Shown here in pieces: positions 1 to 12,016 of a stretch of 64,000 bases of DNA. Within the stretch, counting starts at the first letter, position 1. Every line of letters begins with the position of its first letter. Made by a program: the position numbers and the translations under genes. Below the pieces are notes generated by a model. It did not search any database and had not been told where the DNA came from. It saw only the letters and a program-made list of their open reading frames with translations. This DNA is from Nageia nagi (lineage: Eukaryota > Pinophyta): contig JBITNC010000001.1 in assembly GCA_050084985.1 (NCBI GenBank), positions 135,656,001 through 135,720,000 of the forward strand, written 5' to 3'.

Positions 1-640
1 ACATATGTACTCATCAGGGATCGAGATCTCATCAAAGTAATGTCATTAGCATCCTTTTAGTAGGTCTGCATGCTATTGGTAGCATGAGTCATCTTGATAT
101 TCATCTAGAAATTATTTATGGACAACTACCTCTTTATCTTAAAGGAAATCTGTTATCAAATTGATGATTGCTTGGTCTTTAACAAATTTGTATTTTACCA
201 TATTTATATTGAATTCCTGTAACAACATTAGCCACTTTGCAAGTCCACCTAATAAATTTTGCTTAGCCACAAGATATTTCAATGGCTTAACATGACTAAC
301 AACAAATATAGTGCAATATAATAAATAATGTATTAATTTTTTAGTAGTGAAAATAATACCATAGCAAATTTTTTCCATAGGAGTGTATCTAGTTTCATAA
401 TCAATCAATGTTTTGCTAAGGTAATATATGGCTCTTTCCTTATTTTCTATATCTTTTTGATAAAGAATTGTTCCTAGATCATATAATGTAGCTGAGATGT
501 ATAAGTAAGCTAGTTTTGAAAAATCCATGGAGACTAGGATGGGAGGATTAAGTAAATATTGTTTAATATCCTCAAATGATTTTTGACACTTGTCATCCCA
601 TACAAATTTGACATCCTTTTTGAGAAAATGAGTGAATGGA
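1..640 (-). pseudogene. Tat-1 pol: RNase H domain (first, gypsy-type)
   Basis: The longest open stretch (528-139, 129 codons) reads as the RNase H that follows RT in gypsy elements, with YETRYTPMEKICYGI, then PLKYLVAKQNLLGGLAKWL and a terminal VKDQAIINLITDFL block. This domain degrades the RNA strand during cDNA synthesis. Upstream on the minus strand (640-530) the connection block with SQLGD and FTHF is readable. Downstream (138-1) the frame continues through stops into the linker (FLDEYQ, YFDEISIPDEYIC) that in Tat-2 leads to a second RNase H, so the element is cut by the window edge rather than ended. It is nearly collinear with Tat-2 24,560-25,240. Confidence 0.85.
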
Positions 641-1500
641 TTACATTTATCTCCAAGTTGTGAAATGAACCTTCTAACTAAATTTATTTTACCTTGGAGG
701 CTCCTTAATTATTTCAAATGTTTGGGTGGAGGCATACTAACAATGGCTTTGAATTTTTTAGGATCTAATTCTATTCCTCTATTAGAAAACATGAATCCTA
801 ATAATTTACTAGAAGTAACTCCAAATGCATACTTTTGAGGTTTAAGTCTTAGATTGTACCTTAGCAAAATGGTGAATACCTCTTCAAGAAATTTTAGATG
901 ATTTTTTTCTTGGATTTGACTAAAATATCATCAACATATACCTCTATGGTTTTGTGAATGTGCTCATGAAACATGGTTACCATTGCTCTTTGATATGTAG
1001 CTCTTACATTTTTAAGTACAAAAGCCATAATTGTCCAAAATAATTACCCCAAGGGGTAGTAAAAATTATTTTATGTTGATTAGTAGGGTTAATCAAAATT
1101 TAGTTATAACCAAAAAATCCATCAATGAATGATAATGTATCATGACCAGCTATATAATCAACAATCATATCAATATTTGGTAATGGAAAATCATCTTTTG
1201 AACAAGCATTATTAATATCATGAAAATTTGTACATACCTATATTTCACCAATTGGTTTGAAAATAGGAACAACATGAGCCATCCAATCAGAATAATCAAT
1301 AGGCCTTATGAAACCCACATTCAAATATTTATCTATCTCTTTTTTGACTAATAGAGCCTTGGAAGGATGCATATTTCTAGGTTTTAGTTTGATTGACTTG
1401 ACACCCTCTTTCAATGGTATATTGTGCATAATAAATGAGGAATCTAATCCTAGCATATAATCATAAGACCAAGAAAAATTCTTATAATGCTTAATAAACT
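641..1500 (-). pseudogene. Tat-1 pol: reverse transcriptase
   Basis: The 5' part of RT (1,456-1,238) shows a GLDSSFIMHNIPL block, then LVKKEIDKYLNVGFIRPIDY and MAHVVPIFKP, the standard N-terminal RT region of Tat/Athila elements. Near 930 the catalytic box is readable as EVYVDDILVKSK with both aspartates kept, so this copy still has a canonical YVDD although the frame around it is broken. In Tat-2 the same box has decayed to YFDE. RT makes cDNA from element RNA in the virus-like particle. Stops at several sites make it a pseudogene. The linker between RT and protease occupies 1,500-2,264 and is partly open (2,200-1,868) without a recognised domain. Confidence 0.85.
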
Positions 1501-2264
1501 TATTTTTGTACCTTTCTTGTTATGGAGGAGGCAGGGCTACTCCAATTTGTATTAATCTTTCATCATCCAAAGTGCCAATATTGATGTGTATCAACTCCTC
1601 TTATGGAAATGTAAGGTATTCTTTTTTTGTAGCAAGGAGGGAAATTCTTCCATGCTTGGTACTTCATCCATAGTTGTATCTAATGGCTAAACCTGTAATA
1701 CTTCATAAAAATTGATCTCTTGACCAAAATAAGCATATTCATTAAGTATATAAGTTTAATTTTTATTTTTCTTTAGATTTTAGCAATTTCAAATGTGCCC
1801 ACAAGTATTCAATATGATCATCATTAGTACTAAAATAATCAAACTCAATAGGTATAGAATCATAAATCTATGCATCTACATCAATATCATCCAATAACTC
1901 TATTAAATTGCATTCTTTAACAAACTTAATGGGACCCCATTTCCATTTTATTTGTCTCTCTTCACCCAAGCCTATTTTGGTCATTTGAGTCTTAGAGTTA
2001 TGAGGGAAAGAAGGCATTCCTTGTTTATATTTTTGTAAACCCCCCTTAATATTTGCAAGTTTTAACCATGTATTTATGAACAAAAGAAGAGGGAAAGATC
2101 TTAACCAATTTAGAGGATGAAGGTATGTCCATTGAAGAGGTTTGTTTTGACTTGTCAGCTTTGGTAAAGCAAGATTTATCACTATTTCCATCATTTTCAT
2201 GCCATTGGCATCCTGCTAGCAAAATGGAACACTACTGGAGGCCCTTAACAACTAACATCCTAGG
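1501..2264 (-). other. Tat-1 spacer between protease and RT
   Basis: No conserved domain is visible. A 110-codon minus frame at 2,200-1,868 carries KPLQWTYLHPLNW and ends in a DIDVDA block. The same spacer recurs in diverged form in Tat-2 (about 31,300-30,650), so it belongs to the element rather than being an insertion. Confidence 0.6.
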
Positions 2265-2783
2265 CTATCCCAAGTCTTTTATGGATGCAAATAGGTCTAT
2301 ATCATCGATTCTATAGGTTCCCATATCTATCTCTATGATCTTCACCTGTGTTTTTATATTTTCCTCTATTGTAGGGCATTCCAAGGGCTCTATCTCATAT
2401 GGTGATAGTAACATGGTAGATTCCTCAAGATAAATAACATTGCATAGTGCATATGGCTTAGGATCTCCCATGGTTGTATGCGCCTCACCTTGAAATTCAA
2501 ACTTCAATCTACCATGTAGTGTGGAAGGGATTGCATCCATATCATGAATCCAAGGTCTTCCAAAAAGCATGTTATATGACAATTTGGACTCTACAACCTA
2601 GAATTTTGTTGCTATAGTCTTGATAACTATGGTAATCATGATTGTTTCTATTCCTAAATATTTCTTAGATGAGCTATCATAAGCCTTAATCTTGAAAGTA
2701 GCTTCTTCTAAAGGAGGAATCTCAAGACCTTTCTCTTACAATTGCATCAAAAAATGATTAGAGCAAACATTTACGACTGATCC
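2265..2783 (-). pseudogene. Tat-1 aspartic protease, C-terminal part
   Basis: Minus frame 2,783-2,265. It opens with GSVVNVCSNHF, the residues after the catalytic Asp, and runs to YNMLFGRPWIHDMDAIPSTL and LKFEF, the hallmark end of the Tat/Athila protease. The N-terminal part with the catalytic Asp lies 16 kb away at 18,871-19,130 because Copia-A landed exactly between. In-frame stops (for example after FLMQL) are present. The family is a retropepsin-like enzyme that cleaves the gag-pol polyprotein. Confidence 0.85.
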
Positions 2784-3289
2784 TATTGGAATGTATAATG
2801 CATTATTGTAAAGGTTTGTATTAAATATTCTATGTAAGTTCACTAATACTTAAGGGTATCATTTGATACCTTAAGTATTTAAGTGAATATGATAATTTAG
2901 CTTGTCCTACACTCCATGCCATGAGCATGCCCCTTGGGAAAAGGATTGCATGTCATGCTTTTGTACATTGGATAAAAGGGTGATCAAAAGAAGGAATTTG
3001 GTATATAAATAGAAGGCTCTCTATTTGTGATACACACCAATTTGTGATGTAAAGTTATGCTATAGGATAGAAGTGGAGTTGTTGAGATTAGGAGAATTGT
3101 AAGAGAGTTATATTTGTGATTGAAGTAAAGATCTAGTTAGTAGATGTACTCCTAGTTGGAGGAACCACTTTACATCTTGAGCTACTTTGTGAGATTGTAT
3201 TGTTTGTGAGTTTGTTAGATGTGAATTGATATCTTTCATTTGATCTTGGTAGTTTAGTATTGTTCTTATTATAGTTCAATTCTCTAATT
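2784..3289 (+). repeat. Copia-A 5' LTR
   Basis: It matches the 3' LTR along its whole length (506 versus 505 bp). The expected TG start has become TA (TATTGGAATG), while the 3' copy begins TGTTGAAATA. It contains a dyad around 2,846-2,885 in which CTTAAGGGTATCATTTGATA is followed by the near-inverse ACCTTAAGTATTTAAG. A TATATAAATA box at 3,002-3,011 is a plausible promoter. Confidence 0.92.
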
Positions 3290-3309
3290 TGATATCAAAA
3301 GAACTTGGA
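3290..3309 (+). other. Copia-A primer-binding site (degenerate)
   Basis: TGATATCAAAAGAACTTGG directly follows the LTR. It is a decayed version of TGGTATCAGAGCTTGG, the initiator-Met tRNA site preserved at the same place in Copia-B. Confidence 0.7.
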
Positions 3310-6300
3310 GGCTCCTCCTCACATCCTTGGTGTACAAGGTCTTCTTTAACAACTTGGACACCCTTCATTCTTCATTCTATTCATCATCCTTGAAGGTTTA
3401 CTCTTATTATTTGAGATAAAATAATTTAAAGGTATAACCTTATTTTTTGGGTTCATTTTTTGATACTAAAATTCTTTTATGATTATATTAGTTTAAACCC
3501 TTGATAACATTTCCTAAATGATATAATATTTATTGCTCATTTTGTTTGCTTTACTAACATTATTTTAAATGTTGGTTTCTATATAGTGAATGCTCAAACA
3601 TATATTATTGTTATTTTTTATATAAATAGAAAGTTACAACAATATATTAAGAGCATCTAACTTAGCTAAATTTGCAATTTTATATATTTGATATAAACAA
3701 AAAATGCAAACTATATATTTTGTGGAAGAGATATTTTTTTTGTACCATATAAGTTTTTTTTACACTTATTTAATAAAAAAATTATTTTATACATATGCTA
3801 AAATATAAATTGCAAAAAAATAAAAGGGGGCAACATAAGATAAATCATTTATATTCAAAATTCTATGTTTAAACAATAAAATTTTTTGGTTGAAAATATT
3901 TGGAGGAGAGCTTAGCTAGGTTGTTATCCCCTCCATCGACTAGTGCTCGGCCCCTCTCCACCCACTGGTGTGTAGCTCCTCTCTGCTAGTTGGTGCATAA
4001 CCCCTCTCCACTATCAAACTCATGGCCTCTCTCTAATGGACTACAATGGCTCACACCCCCCTCTGCTGGTGCCACCTCCTCTCCTCCACCTCCCAATTCC
4101 CTCCATTCACATCCACACATTAAGTATTTAGATCCTTTCTCATCTAATAACTTCCCATCTAATGTGCACATGTTAATGGACTTAATATCTTCAATAGCAT
4201 TAATCCAAGGTGTGTTCTTATTTTTAATGGGACCAATTCTTCTCCTTGAAATATTTGTAATTAGATCCTAGTTTTCTTACCCTCGAATAAAATGCATAGA
4301 GAGAGTGAGTTTTCAATGCATTAAATCTCAAATGCAACAACAAGTCTAAAATAGATCCCATGCTGAGAGATCATTTAAGCAGAGCTTTCTCTCTATCTTA
4401 AATTCGAATAGATGTGAAGCTATGCATAAAGGTAAATGCCTTCAAAAGGCTTACTTTTTCATAGAATAACAATGTCCCTAATCACATTTATAATCATAGC
4501 AACACAAATCTAATAGTCACCAATGCTATGGTAGGCCAATGCCTGGCAAACAAACCAACAATCTATAATACCAGTACAACAACTACTCAAAAAAACTTTT
4601 ATATCCTAAAACACACAAATAATATTAAAATGTCATATACAACCATAAGGGACTTCCATTTTAGCAAATGATAAACCATAGGTATGTTCCATACCCCCTC
4701 ATAGAAGATGATGTGCACTATTTCTGAACACTACCCCCCCCATTGCAACCTCTTGCTCCTTTGCCTAGCCTTCTAAAGACTCTTTACCATCACACAACCA
4801 ATAATCCTCCACCTCCTCCACTCAAATGACCCTCCACCATAGCCCAAATGGCCATTCTCCTCCTCCTCCTTGTATTTGTTGTAGCTCTCCAATGTGCATA
4901 GTCAACAAATAAAAAAATTGCTTAGCAATGGTGTCCTAATTTTTAAAAATTTTTTAGTAAAAATTATTGCGTACAAGTCTCACCCTCTCCACAAGAATTA
5001 AGTTTTTGCAATCATCAAGCATTAAATGTTGAGTATGGTTCTCCATTATATATTTAATTCTTGTAGGAGGAAAGGGAGTTTCTCAAGTCTCCCATTTATT
5101 AAGTTGTCCTTTCAATTTAGGGATTTGTTTTATTAAGAGGAGGAGCATTTCCTTTTTTTTATAAAAAAAAATTAGAGAATTTTTTAAAAAGGAAAATGAC
5201 AATTCTTTAAGTATCTTCATCACTACTTAAGTAAAATGGTCATTCTTAAATTAATTTTTTAAGGTAAATTAGCAATGATATTTTTTATCTAATTTCTATT
5301 TTTAAGTAAAAGAGGGGAGATTTTTATGAATTTATTTACTTAATTTTTTTTATATCTTTGATGCAATGTTATGAATAGACTTATGCATTTTTTCCCTTTA
5401 TGCAAAGTTAATGAATTAACTTGTGCAATTATGGAATGATGAATGCTTCTTAAGTTAAATAATGCATGCCTATTACTTATTTTTCAATAGAATGTTGCAT
5501 GCTTAGGACTTAAATTCCTTAAGTAAAAAGATGCATGCTAAGTATTCATCTTTATTCCTTATGCAAAGTTAATGAATGAACTTATGCAAATTGTGCAAAT
5601 AATGCTTGCCTCTATAAGTATTTATCTTTTGATAACATTTCATATGCAAAGTTAAGATTGGACTTGTGCAAATTATGGACTTATGTAATGATGTCCTTTA
5701 GGGGTTGGTAAATAAAACCCATTGGACACTTAGGTTTCAAGTTATTGAATTGATGATATTTTTTTAAGTTATGCTCTTTTATTTCATGTTTCATACTTTG
5801 ATTTATTTTCTTATGTAAACAAAAATGCAAATATTGATATGAGAAACCCCTAAAATGAACACATCTGCACATACATTCTGCAACATGACTTGTTTGGAGA
5901 GCCATGAGATGAGGATAAGTAGATTTGAGCCTTTAAGTTCGATGATCTAAGTGGTGAAAAGTCTATACTTCTTAATTGCCCCTAAGTCCTCTGTTGGTCT
6001 AGACATAACTCTATTAGGTGAATAGGCATGTGTGTAGTGATACCATATGTCTACACATCCATTCAGGGATTATCTTGATAACCTATAAGGAAAAATTAAA
6101 ACCTAATCAAGATTAATAATTTAGTTGATCCAATAAATATTAAAACCTTGAAAAATAGCTAGTACTTCTCCTTGTGAGAGTATATTATTGCCCAAGGGGA
6201 ATTGGTTGAGGATTGGTAGGACCTGGGATCCTCTTGTGTGGGCATCCAAGTGAAGACCTAATTTTATATAAGAAAACAAGCCTCAATAATTTCACTCTAC

Positions 6301-6469
6301 ATCTATGGTTCTTGAGATGAAAAATGTATTTGGGTACATGGATATTATTTGAATTGTACATTTGCACTTATGAATCAAATGAAGCATACATTTAGTGTTA
6401 AATGTAACATGTATTATTTACTTGGTTAAAACTTAATATTTAATGTTAATTATTGAAATGTTGATTATT
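3310..6469 (+). other. Copia-A long non-coding leader
   Basis: About 3.2 kb lie between the primer site and gag without a credible ORF. Pieces are collinear with the leader of Copia-B: for example 5,695-5,750 matches the reverse complement of 43,990-44,045, and 6,205-6,290 matches that of 43,455-43,530. It is therefore an inherited part of the family. The stretch 3,925-4,100 is rich in CCCCTCTCC-type pyrimidine motifs, and 5,340-5,690 is built of loosely repeated ATGCAAAGTTAATGA words. The short frame at 3,990-4,271 falls in the pyrimidine-rich part and shows no family. Confidence 0.75.
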
Positions 6470-6474
6470 GAAAA

Positions 6475-7582
6475 TTGATCCATAAACCATAAGATTAAAA
6501 ATTTCAATTTAATCTCTTCAAATGAATCAATTCATACTTAAAATAATTAAGTTCTTGTAAAGGGAAATCAGGAATAAACTTGTAAACACAGAGAAGAGAA
6601 AAGCATTCACCATAGAAGAGATAAGCAAAATTTATCCTAGTTCACCCAATGTGGGCTACATCCAGCTCCAAAGTTCTCTACTATCAATGGGTGGAATCAC
6701 TTTACAAGGCCTTCAAGGTCCTTCAAAACCTCCTCTCACATTCATAACATAATCCCAGCTCTAAAAATCACAACAAAACTGAAACACTTCCCGAAATCCT
6801 CCTTTCTTTCCTTCATGTACAATTTACTTCCCTTTTATACAATTTTTGGAGCTAAAATTGGAGATAATTACAACTAGGAAATTTAACAAAAAACCTATTT
6901 TTAGATACCCATTAACCTCCTTGATCTTCCTGTCAAATTTGGGCTCAAATGGTTGTAAAAATCTTCCAAAAATGAGCTCTAAAACTGAAAAACATGCTCT
7001 CTGGACTGTTTCCAAGCTTACAAGATTAATCAACCCAAAAATAGGACCTTAAGTGAATCAAAAATCACCAAAAAACCTTAGAAAACACCAAAATATGTTA
7101 ACAAATTTAAAAATGGGTGGGTGTGCTATGGTGTTAACACATGGCACATTCTGGGCAACGATCAAACTTGGTTGACCGATGGCTAGCTGATTGGGTAGGT
7201 GATCTATGTGGTGGTCTCGTGTGGCGGATAGGTTGCACATGTGGATGGCTGGAAACTTGTGCATGGTCAAATTGGTCAACCATGTAGGTCTCCACATAAT
7301 TTGGACATGGTAGGTGGGTGTCAGGTGGGATTCCACGATGGTGCTGACTCTACTCCTTCTCCAACGTGGCCTCCACGGTGGCGAGCGGGTCCTGCCATAT
7401 ATTTTTTTTTAATCTTTTTTTTTTTCAAAAAATACATAAATGGACTTAAGGCCATATCTTTCACATACAGATTTAGATTCTCAATCCAAAAGAAGCGTTA
7501 AAAATCTAAAGACAAGGTGATCACACTAAACACACTAAAATGGAGATTATTGAATGTTGAAGAGATCCAAATTTTTGGATCA
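6475..7582 (-). repeat. Gypsy-X 3' LTR
   Basis: 1,108 bp, aligned end to end with 10,867-11,977. It starts on the minus strand with TGATCCAAAAATTTGG and ends GGATCAA. A T-rich tract at 7,399-7,428 is shared by both copies. ORFs inside (for example 6,846-7,052) recur in the other LTR only because the LTR is duplicated, and have no known product. Confidence 0.92.
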
Positions 7583-7594
7583 TTCCTCCCCACT
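7583..7594 (-). other. Gypsy-X polypurine tract
   Basis: On the minus strand AGTGGGGAGGAA abuts the TG start of the 3' LTR, the expected place for second-strand priming. Confidence 0.8.
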
Positions 7595-7622
7595 GAGAGA
7601 GAGCTTTTGTCCCCAAAATCAT

Positions 7623-9809
7623 TTAGGATGATGGAATGAGGTGAGGGTAGAGCTCCCTCACCCGATCAACTGCATACCACTTGGCCCTGTGTGGATGTTG
7701 GCCCTTCACTCCAATACACCACACCTCATGTATGCCACTACGAGATGATCGTTGCTTCTTTTCCAATACTACATCCTCAACCAACACATTCATGTGCTCA
7801 GGGGCTAAATCCTTAACTAATGGTAACATGACATCTGTATCTTCTACAACTAAGGCTAGTTCATACAACTTTAAGTTCTCAACATTAATAACAGAATACA
7901 CTTGCATATAAGGTGGTAAGTCCAACCGAAAAGCATTATCTCCAACTTGACCAATAATGGTAAATGGACCATACCTTATAGGTTTCAACTTCTTTCCCTT
8001 ACCATGCTATCTCTCCTTGCTAAGATGAAACCATACTTGATCCCCAACCTAAAATTTATGATCCACATGATGACGATCATGCCTCTCTTTATACTTGGAT
8101 ACATTTTCTTGCATTTTAGGCCAATAACAATACCTTTGTAGGTTAGCAAGAGTTTTCCCAACACCAAAGTGCCCTGAAATACAAGAAGTATGAGCTTCCC
8201 TAATCAAATCATTCCTCTCACCATTAGGAATACAAAGTTTTCCCAAATAAAAAAGTAATCCATCATGCAAATGAAAGTCATGATTTCCAACCTCATTACC
8301 AAGACTCAATCTATGATAGACATTTTGGAAATCAAGATCAACCACATATTGTTCTTTACACCCATCATGCATTAAAGAACTATTTTGCAAAATCATATCA
8401 CTAGCAACTATTGGAGGCCTAGACAACATATCAACAATCTTATTTTGTGTACCCTTCTTATACTTAATCACCAAATGAAATTGTTGCAAAAATCCCATCC
8501 AACGAAATTGCCTAGATTATTGCAACTTAGATTGTGACTGAAGATATTGCAAGGGTTGATGGTCTGTATGAATTATTATCTCTTTACCTACCAAATATTG
8601 CTTCCATTTCTTAACACGTATGAAATTAGCAGGAGCATTGCATAATCCAAACGGTAAAACCAACCATTCAAACAATCCTTGCCTAGTTTTAAAAGTAGTT
8701 TTCCAAACATCCTCTTCTTTAACTCGTACTTGATGATAACCACTCCTTAGATCTAATTTTGTGAAAAGCCTAGCTTTTGTTAATTGATCCATTAAATCAT
8801 CAATATGTGGCAAAGGATATCAATTTTTAACTGTGATCTTATTTAGTGCCCTGTAATCAACACACATACGCCAAGTTCCATCTTTCTTTGGAATTATAAC
8901 AATAGGAGATCCACATGGTGATGTGCTAGGTCTAATGACTCCTTGATCTAACAATTCCTTGACTTGTTTCTTAATTTGTTTAGTTTCCAAAATAGAATGT
9001 CTATATAAGCCAATATTAGGAAGTGCAACATCAGGATGTAATTGAATCTCATGTTGTATATCTCTTTTAGGTGGAAGTTATTTAGGTACTTGAAATAAAT
9101 CTTCAAATTTAGAAATTACCTCTTTAACTTCTTCTTTGTATTGTGGTTCACAATCATCAAGTGCCTTTATGATTTCTACTTAATCTTGAGATTTCACCAT
9201 TGCAAGTATAAACATTTTTCCTATATTGATTAGTTTCTTTGCTTGTCCTGCATTAATCAAAGAAATATCCTTTTTCTTGCTTTGATGAGCACTAACCATG
9301 TATTCAATTCCATATTTAATGAGTCTATATTTGTTTTCCTTTATATAAAATAAAGCATATCTTTCCCATAGATAAGGACTACCAAGCACAATCCCATAAA
9401 TATCCAAAGGAACAACATCAAGTAAAACTTCATCAATGTAATCCCTGTTAATCCCAAATTGCAACTTGCATTGTTGTGTTACCTTTAACTTTGAATCTTT
9501 ATCAACCCTTCCTAATGGATATAGGTTTGGATGGGGTTGAGTAGTGAGTTCAAGTGATTTGACATACTTTTCTACAATCAAATTAGCTTGAGATCTAGAA
9601 TTAAACAATGTATCAATCCTAGTCTTCTTAGCTTGCACCTTGATGTGAAAAAGTTCAATTTTCATATTTTCCTCAGCTTCATTAGGTGTATTATGCAAAT
9701 CCATACATGTCATTTTCTCATCTACATCTAAACCATCTTCAATTTCAAAAGTAATAGTATTTGTTTGCTTTCTTTGATTTTTAGGTTTAGGGTGTAATTC
9801 AGGATGCAA
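7623..9809 (-). pseudogene. Gypsy-X pol: protease, truncated RT/RNase H, truncated integrase in one frame
   Basis: One reading frame runs from 9,809 to 7,623 with about six stops, most of them TAA/TAG/TGA where CAA/CAG/CGA is expected. In order: a protease-like block (9,630-9,250) whose active site has decayed to LFNSRSQANLI, with PHPNLYPLGR and DVVPLDIYGIVLGSPYLW; the RT N-terminus (8,900-8,620) with [26 protein letters not shown] and [14 protein letters not shown]; an immediate jump to RNase [13 protein letters not shown] and [13 protein letters not shown]; the integrase HHCC start (GHFGVGKTLANLQRYCYWPK); then a jump to YKERHDRHHVDHKF and the C-terminal RYGPFTI and LPPYMQVYSVINVENLKLYE. By comparison with full-length relatives about 200 residues around YxDD and the whole integrase core are absent. 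It cannot encode active RT or integrase. Confidence 0.88.
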
Positions 9810-9826
9810 TTTCTAACATTTAGCCT

Positions 9827-10681
9827 CTAAATGACATTCTTTTTGATAATGTGCACATACATCTTTAGACTTCTCTTTTTTTGTAGTTGACTCTTTTTTC
9901 CCTTTCCTTTATTCCTTTCAGAATCATTATTACTATTATAATTGGAAGCATTATTCTTTTTCCCATCCTTAACAAATTTTCCCCTTTCTTCTAAGTGAGT
10001 GGCTTGTACACAAACTTTATCCAAATCATTTGGATCAAACATCAAAATTGTATGCCTTAAATAATTATGCAAACCACCAATATACTTAAGAAGAGTATCT
10101 TGGAAATCAAGAGGAATACCTAGCATTGTAGCTCTTCTTCAGAATTCTATAGTGTACTCTTGCACACTTTGCCCTTTACCTTGATGGAAAGTTTGCCATT
10201 CCATGATTGCCTTTTGCCGATAACCCAAAGGATAAAATTGATTTCTAAGCAATTGTACAAAATGAGTCCAAGAAGCAATACAAGCTTGAATAGATTCATT
10301 CTTACTTTGTAAACAACTTTCCCACCAAACAAGTGCATAACCACTCATTTTAAGAGTTGCTAATTGGATTTTATCCTCATCTCTTACAATTATTTGAACT
10401 CTACAATATACTTCAATTTGTTTAATCCAATGGTCTAATTTCTCAGCATTCACTTCTCCAATAAAAGTAGGAAAATCAAATTTAACTTCCAATTTCAAAG
10501 GAGAACTTTAAAAAACACTATGTGTAACATCATTATCAATTTTATTACATTCACTAGTTTCACCTTCATTTTTCTTGTATTGTTGCTCTTGAAAATATTG
10601 GAATTGTAGAGACATTTTCTGAAACATTGTGGCAAGATCAGCAATTTGATTTTCTACATTAGACCCTCCTTCATTGGCCAT
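9827..10681 (-). pseudogene. Gypsy-X gag
   Basis: The probable start is the Met at 10,681 (MANEGG), followed by a short coiled-coil-like stretch, then after one stop the retrotransposon gag core: FDFPTFIGEVNAEKLDHWI, SGYALVWWE, FVQLLRNQFYPLGY and FHQGKGQSVQEY. The C-terminal part (10,126-9,827) has LGIPLDFQDTLLKYIGGL, AILE-type spacing and a Lys/Asn-rich basic tail. No clear CCHC knuckle remains. Gag and pol are offset by one frame near 9,820, which may be original or a mutation. Gag forms the particle shell and packages RNA. Confidence 0.85.
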
Positions 10682-10851
10682 GGCTCCAAGCTCTCTTTTC
10701 TTCTTTAGCCAAATTCTAGAACCAATTTCTGGATCCTCCTCCACAAATTCTCCTTCTCCTTTCTTGCTTTGTGACTTGGTATACATGCAAGAACACTTTC
10801 CAAATACCAACAACAATCTCAAAGATAGAGGTTAGCATGATAATTCAACTT

Positions 10852-10863
10852 GCTCTGATACCA
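10852..10863 (-). other. Gypsy-X primer-binding site (initiator-Met tRNA)
   Basis: The minus strand reads TGGTATCAGAGC three bases from the LTR end, a perfect match to the plant initiator-Met primer site. Confidence 0.9.
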
Positions 10864-10866
10864 AAC

Positions 10867-11977
10867 TTCTTCCATAAACCATAAGATTAAAAATTTCACT
10901 TTAATCTCTTCAAATGAATCAATTCATACTTAAAATAATTAAAGTGCTTGTAAAGGGAAATTAGGAATAAACTTGTAAACATAGAGAAGAGAAAAGCATT
11001 CACCATAGAAGAGATAAGCAAAATTTATCCTGGTTCCCCCAATGTGGGCTACATCCATATCAAAAGCTCTCTATTATCAATGGGTGGAATCACTTTACAA
11101 GGCCTTCAAGGTCCTTCAAAACCTCCTCTCACATTCACAACACAATCCCAACTTTGAAAATCATAACAAAACTGAAACACTTCCCGAAATCCTCCTTTCT
11201 TTCCTTCCTATACAATTTACTCCCCTTTTATACAATTTTTGGAGCTAAAATTGGAGAGAATTACAATTAGGAAATTTAACAAAAAACCTATTTTTAGATA
11301 CCCATTAACCTCCTTGATCTTCCTATCAAATTTGGGCTCAAATGGTTGCAAAAATCTTCCAAAAATGAGCTCTAAAACTGAAAAAACATGCTCTCTAGAC
11401 TGTTTCCAGGCTTACAAGATTAATCAACCCAAAAATAGGACCTTAGGTGAATCAAAAATTGCCAAAAAACCTTAGAAAACACCAAAATATGTTAACAAAT
11501 TTAAAAATGGGTGGGTGCACTATGGTGCTAACACATGGCACGTTCTGGGCAGTGATCAAACTTGGTTGATCGATGGCTAGTTGACTGGGTAGGTGATCTG
11601 TGTGGCAGTCTCACATGGTAGATAGGTTGTGCGCATGGACGATTGGCAGCTTGCATACAATCAAACTAGTCAACCATGTAGGTCTCCATGTAGTCCGAAT
11701 GTGGTAGGTAGATGTCAGGTAGGATTCCACAATGGCGCTGACTCTACTACTCCTCCGATGTGGCGTCCACGATGGCGGGGAGGGTCCTGCCATATATTTT
11801 TTTTTAATCTTTTTTTTTTTCAAAAAATACACAAATGGACTTAAGGCCATATCTTTCACATACAAACTCGGATTCTCGATCCAAAAGAAGCATCAAAAAG
11901 CTGAAGACAAGGTGATCACACTGAACACACTGAAATGGAGATTACTGAATGTTGAAGAGATCCAAATTTTTGAATCA
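10867..11977 (-). repeat. Gypsy-X 5' LTR
   Basis: 1,111 bp, the partner of 6,475-7,582. Its inner end is TTCTTCC (plus strand) where the other copy has TTGATCC, so the last bases next to the primer site have mutated. The outer end TTTTTGAATCA is followed by the GAAAA duplication. Confidence 0.92.
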
Positions 11978-12016
11978 GAAAACACATGCTTATTATTTCA
12001 TATTTTTATGTAGCAA

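Larger units (their letters stand above)
6475..11977 (-). mobile_element. Gypsy-X: Ty3/gypsy element with internally deleted pol, nested in Copia-A leader
   Basis: Two near-identical LTRs (6,475-7,582 and 10,867-11,977) flank a 3.3-kb internal region. The target duplication GAAAA is at 6,470-6,474 and 11,978-11,982, and Copia-B has no insert at the equivalent point. The order on the minus strand is primer site, gag, protease, partial RT, partial RNase H, integrase zinc finger, integrase C-terminus, purine tract. The central RT including YxDD and the whole DDE core of integrase are missing, but the deletions keep the reading frame. This makes it non-autonomous. The LTRs are more alike than those of its host, so it is younger than Copia-A. 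Confidence 0.92.

Noticed and set aside
3990-4271. Pro/Ser-rich plus-strand ORF in the copia leader
   Set aside because: Translation of pyrimidine-rich repeats; the sister copy does not keep it open.
6846-7052. ORF repeated at 11,239-11,475 with near-identical protein
   Set aside because: Both lie in the same place of the two Gypsy-X LTRs; duplication is explained by the LTR, and no family is recognised.
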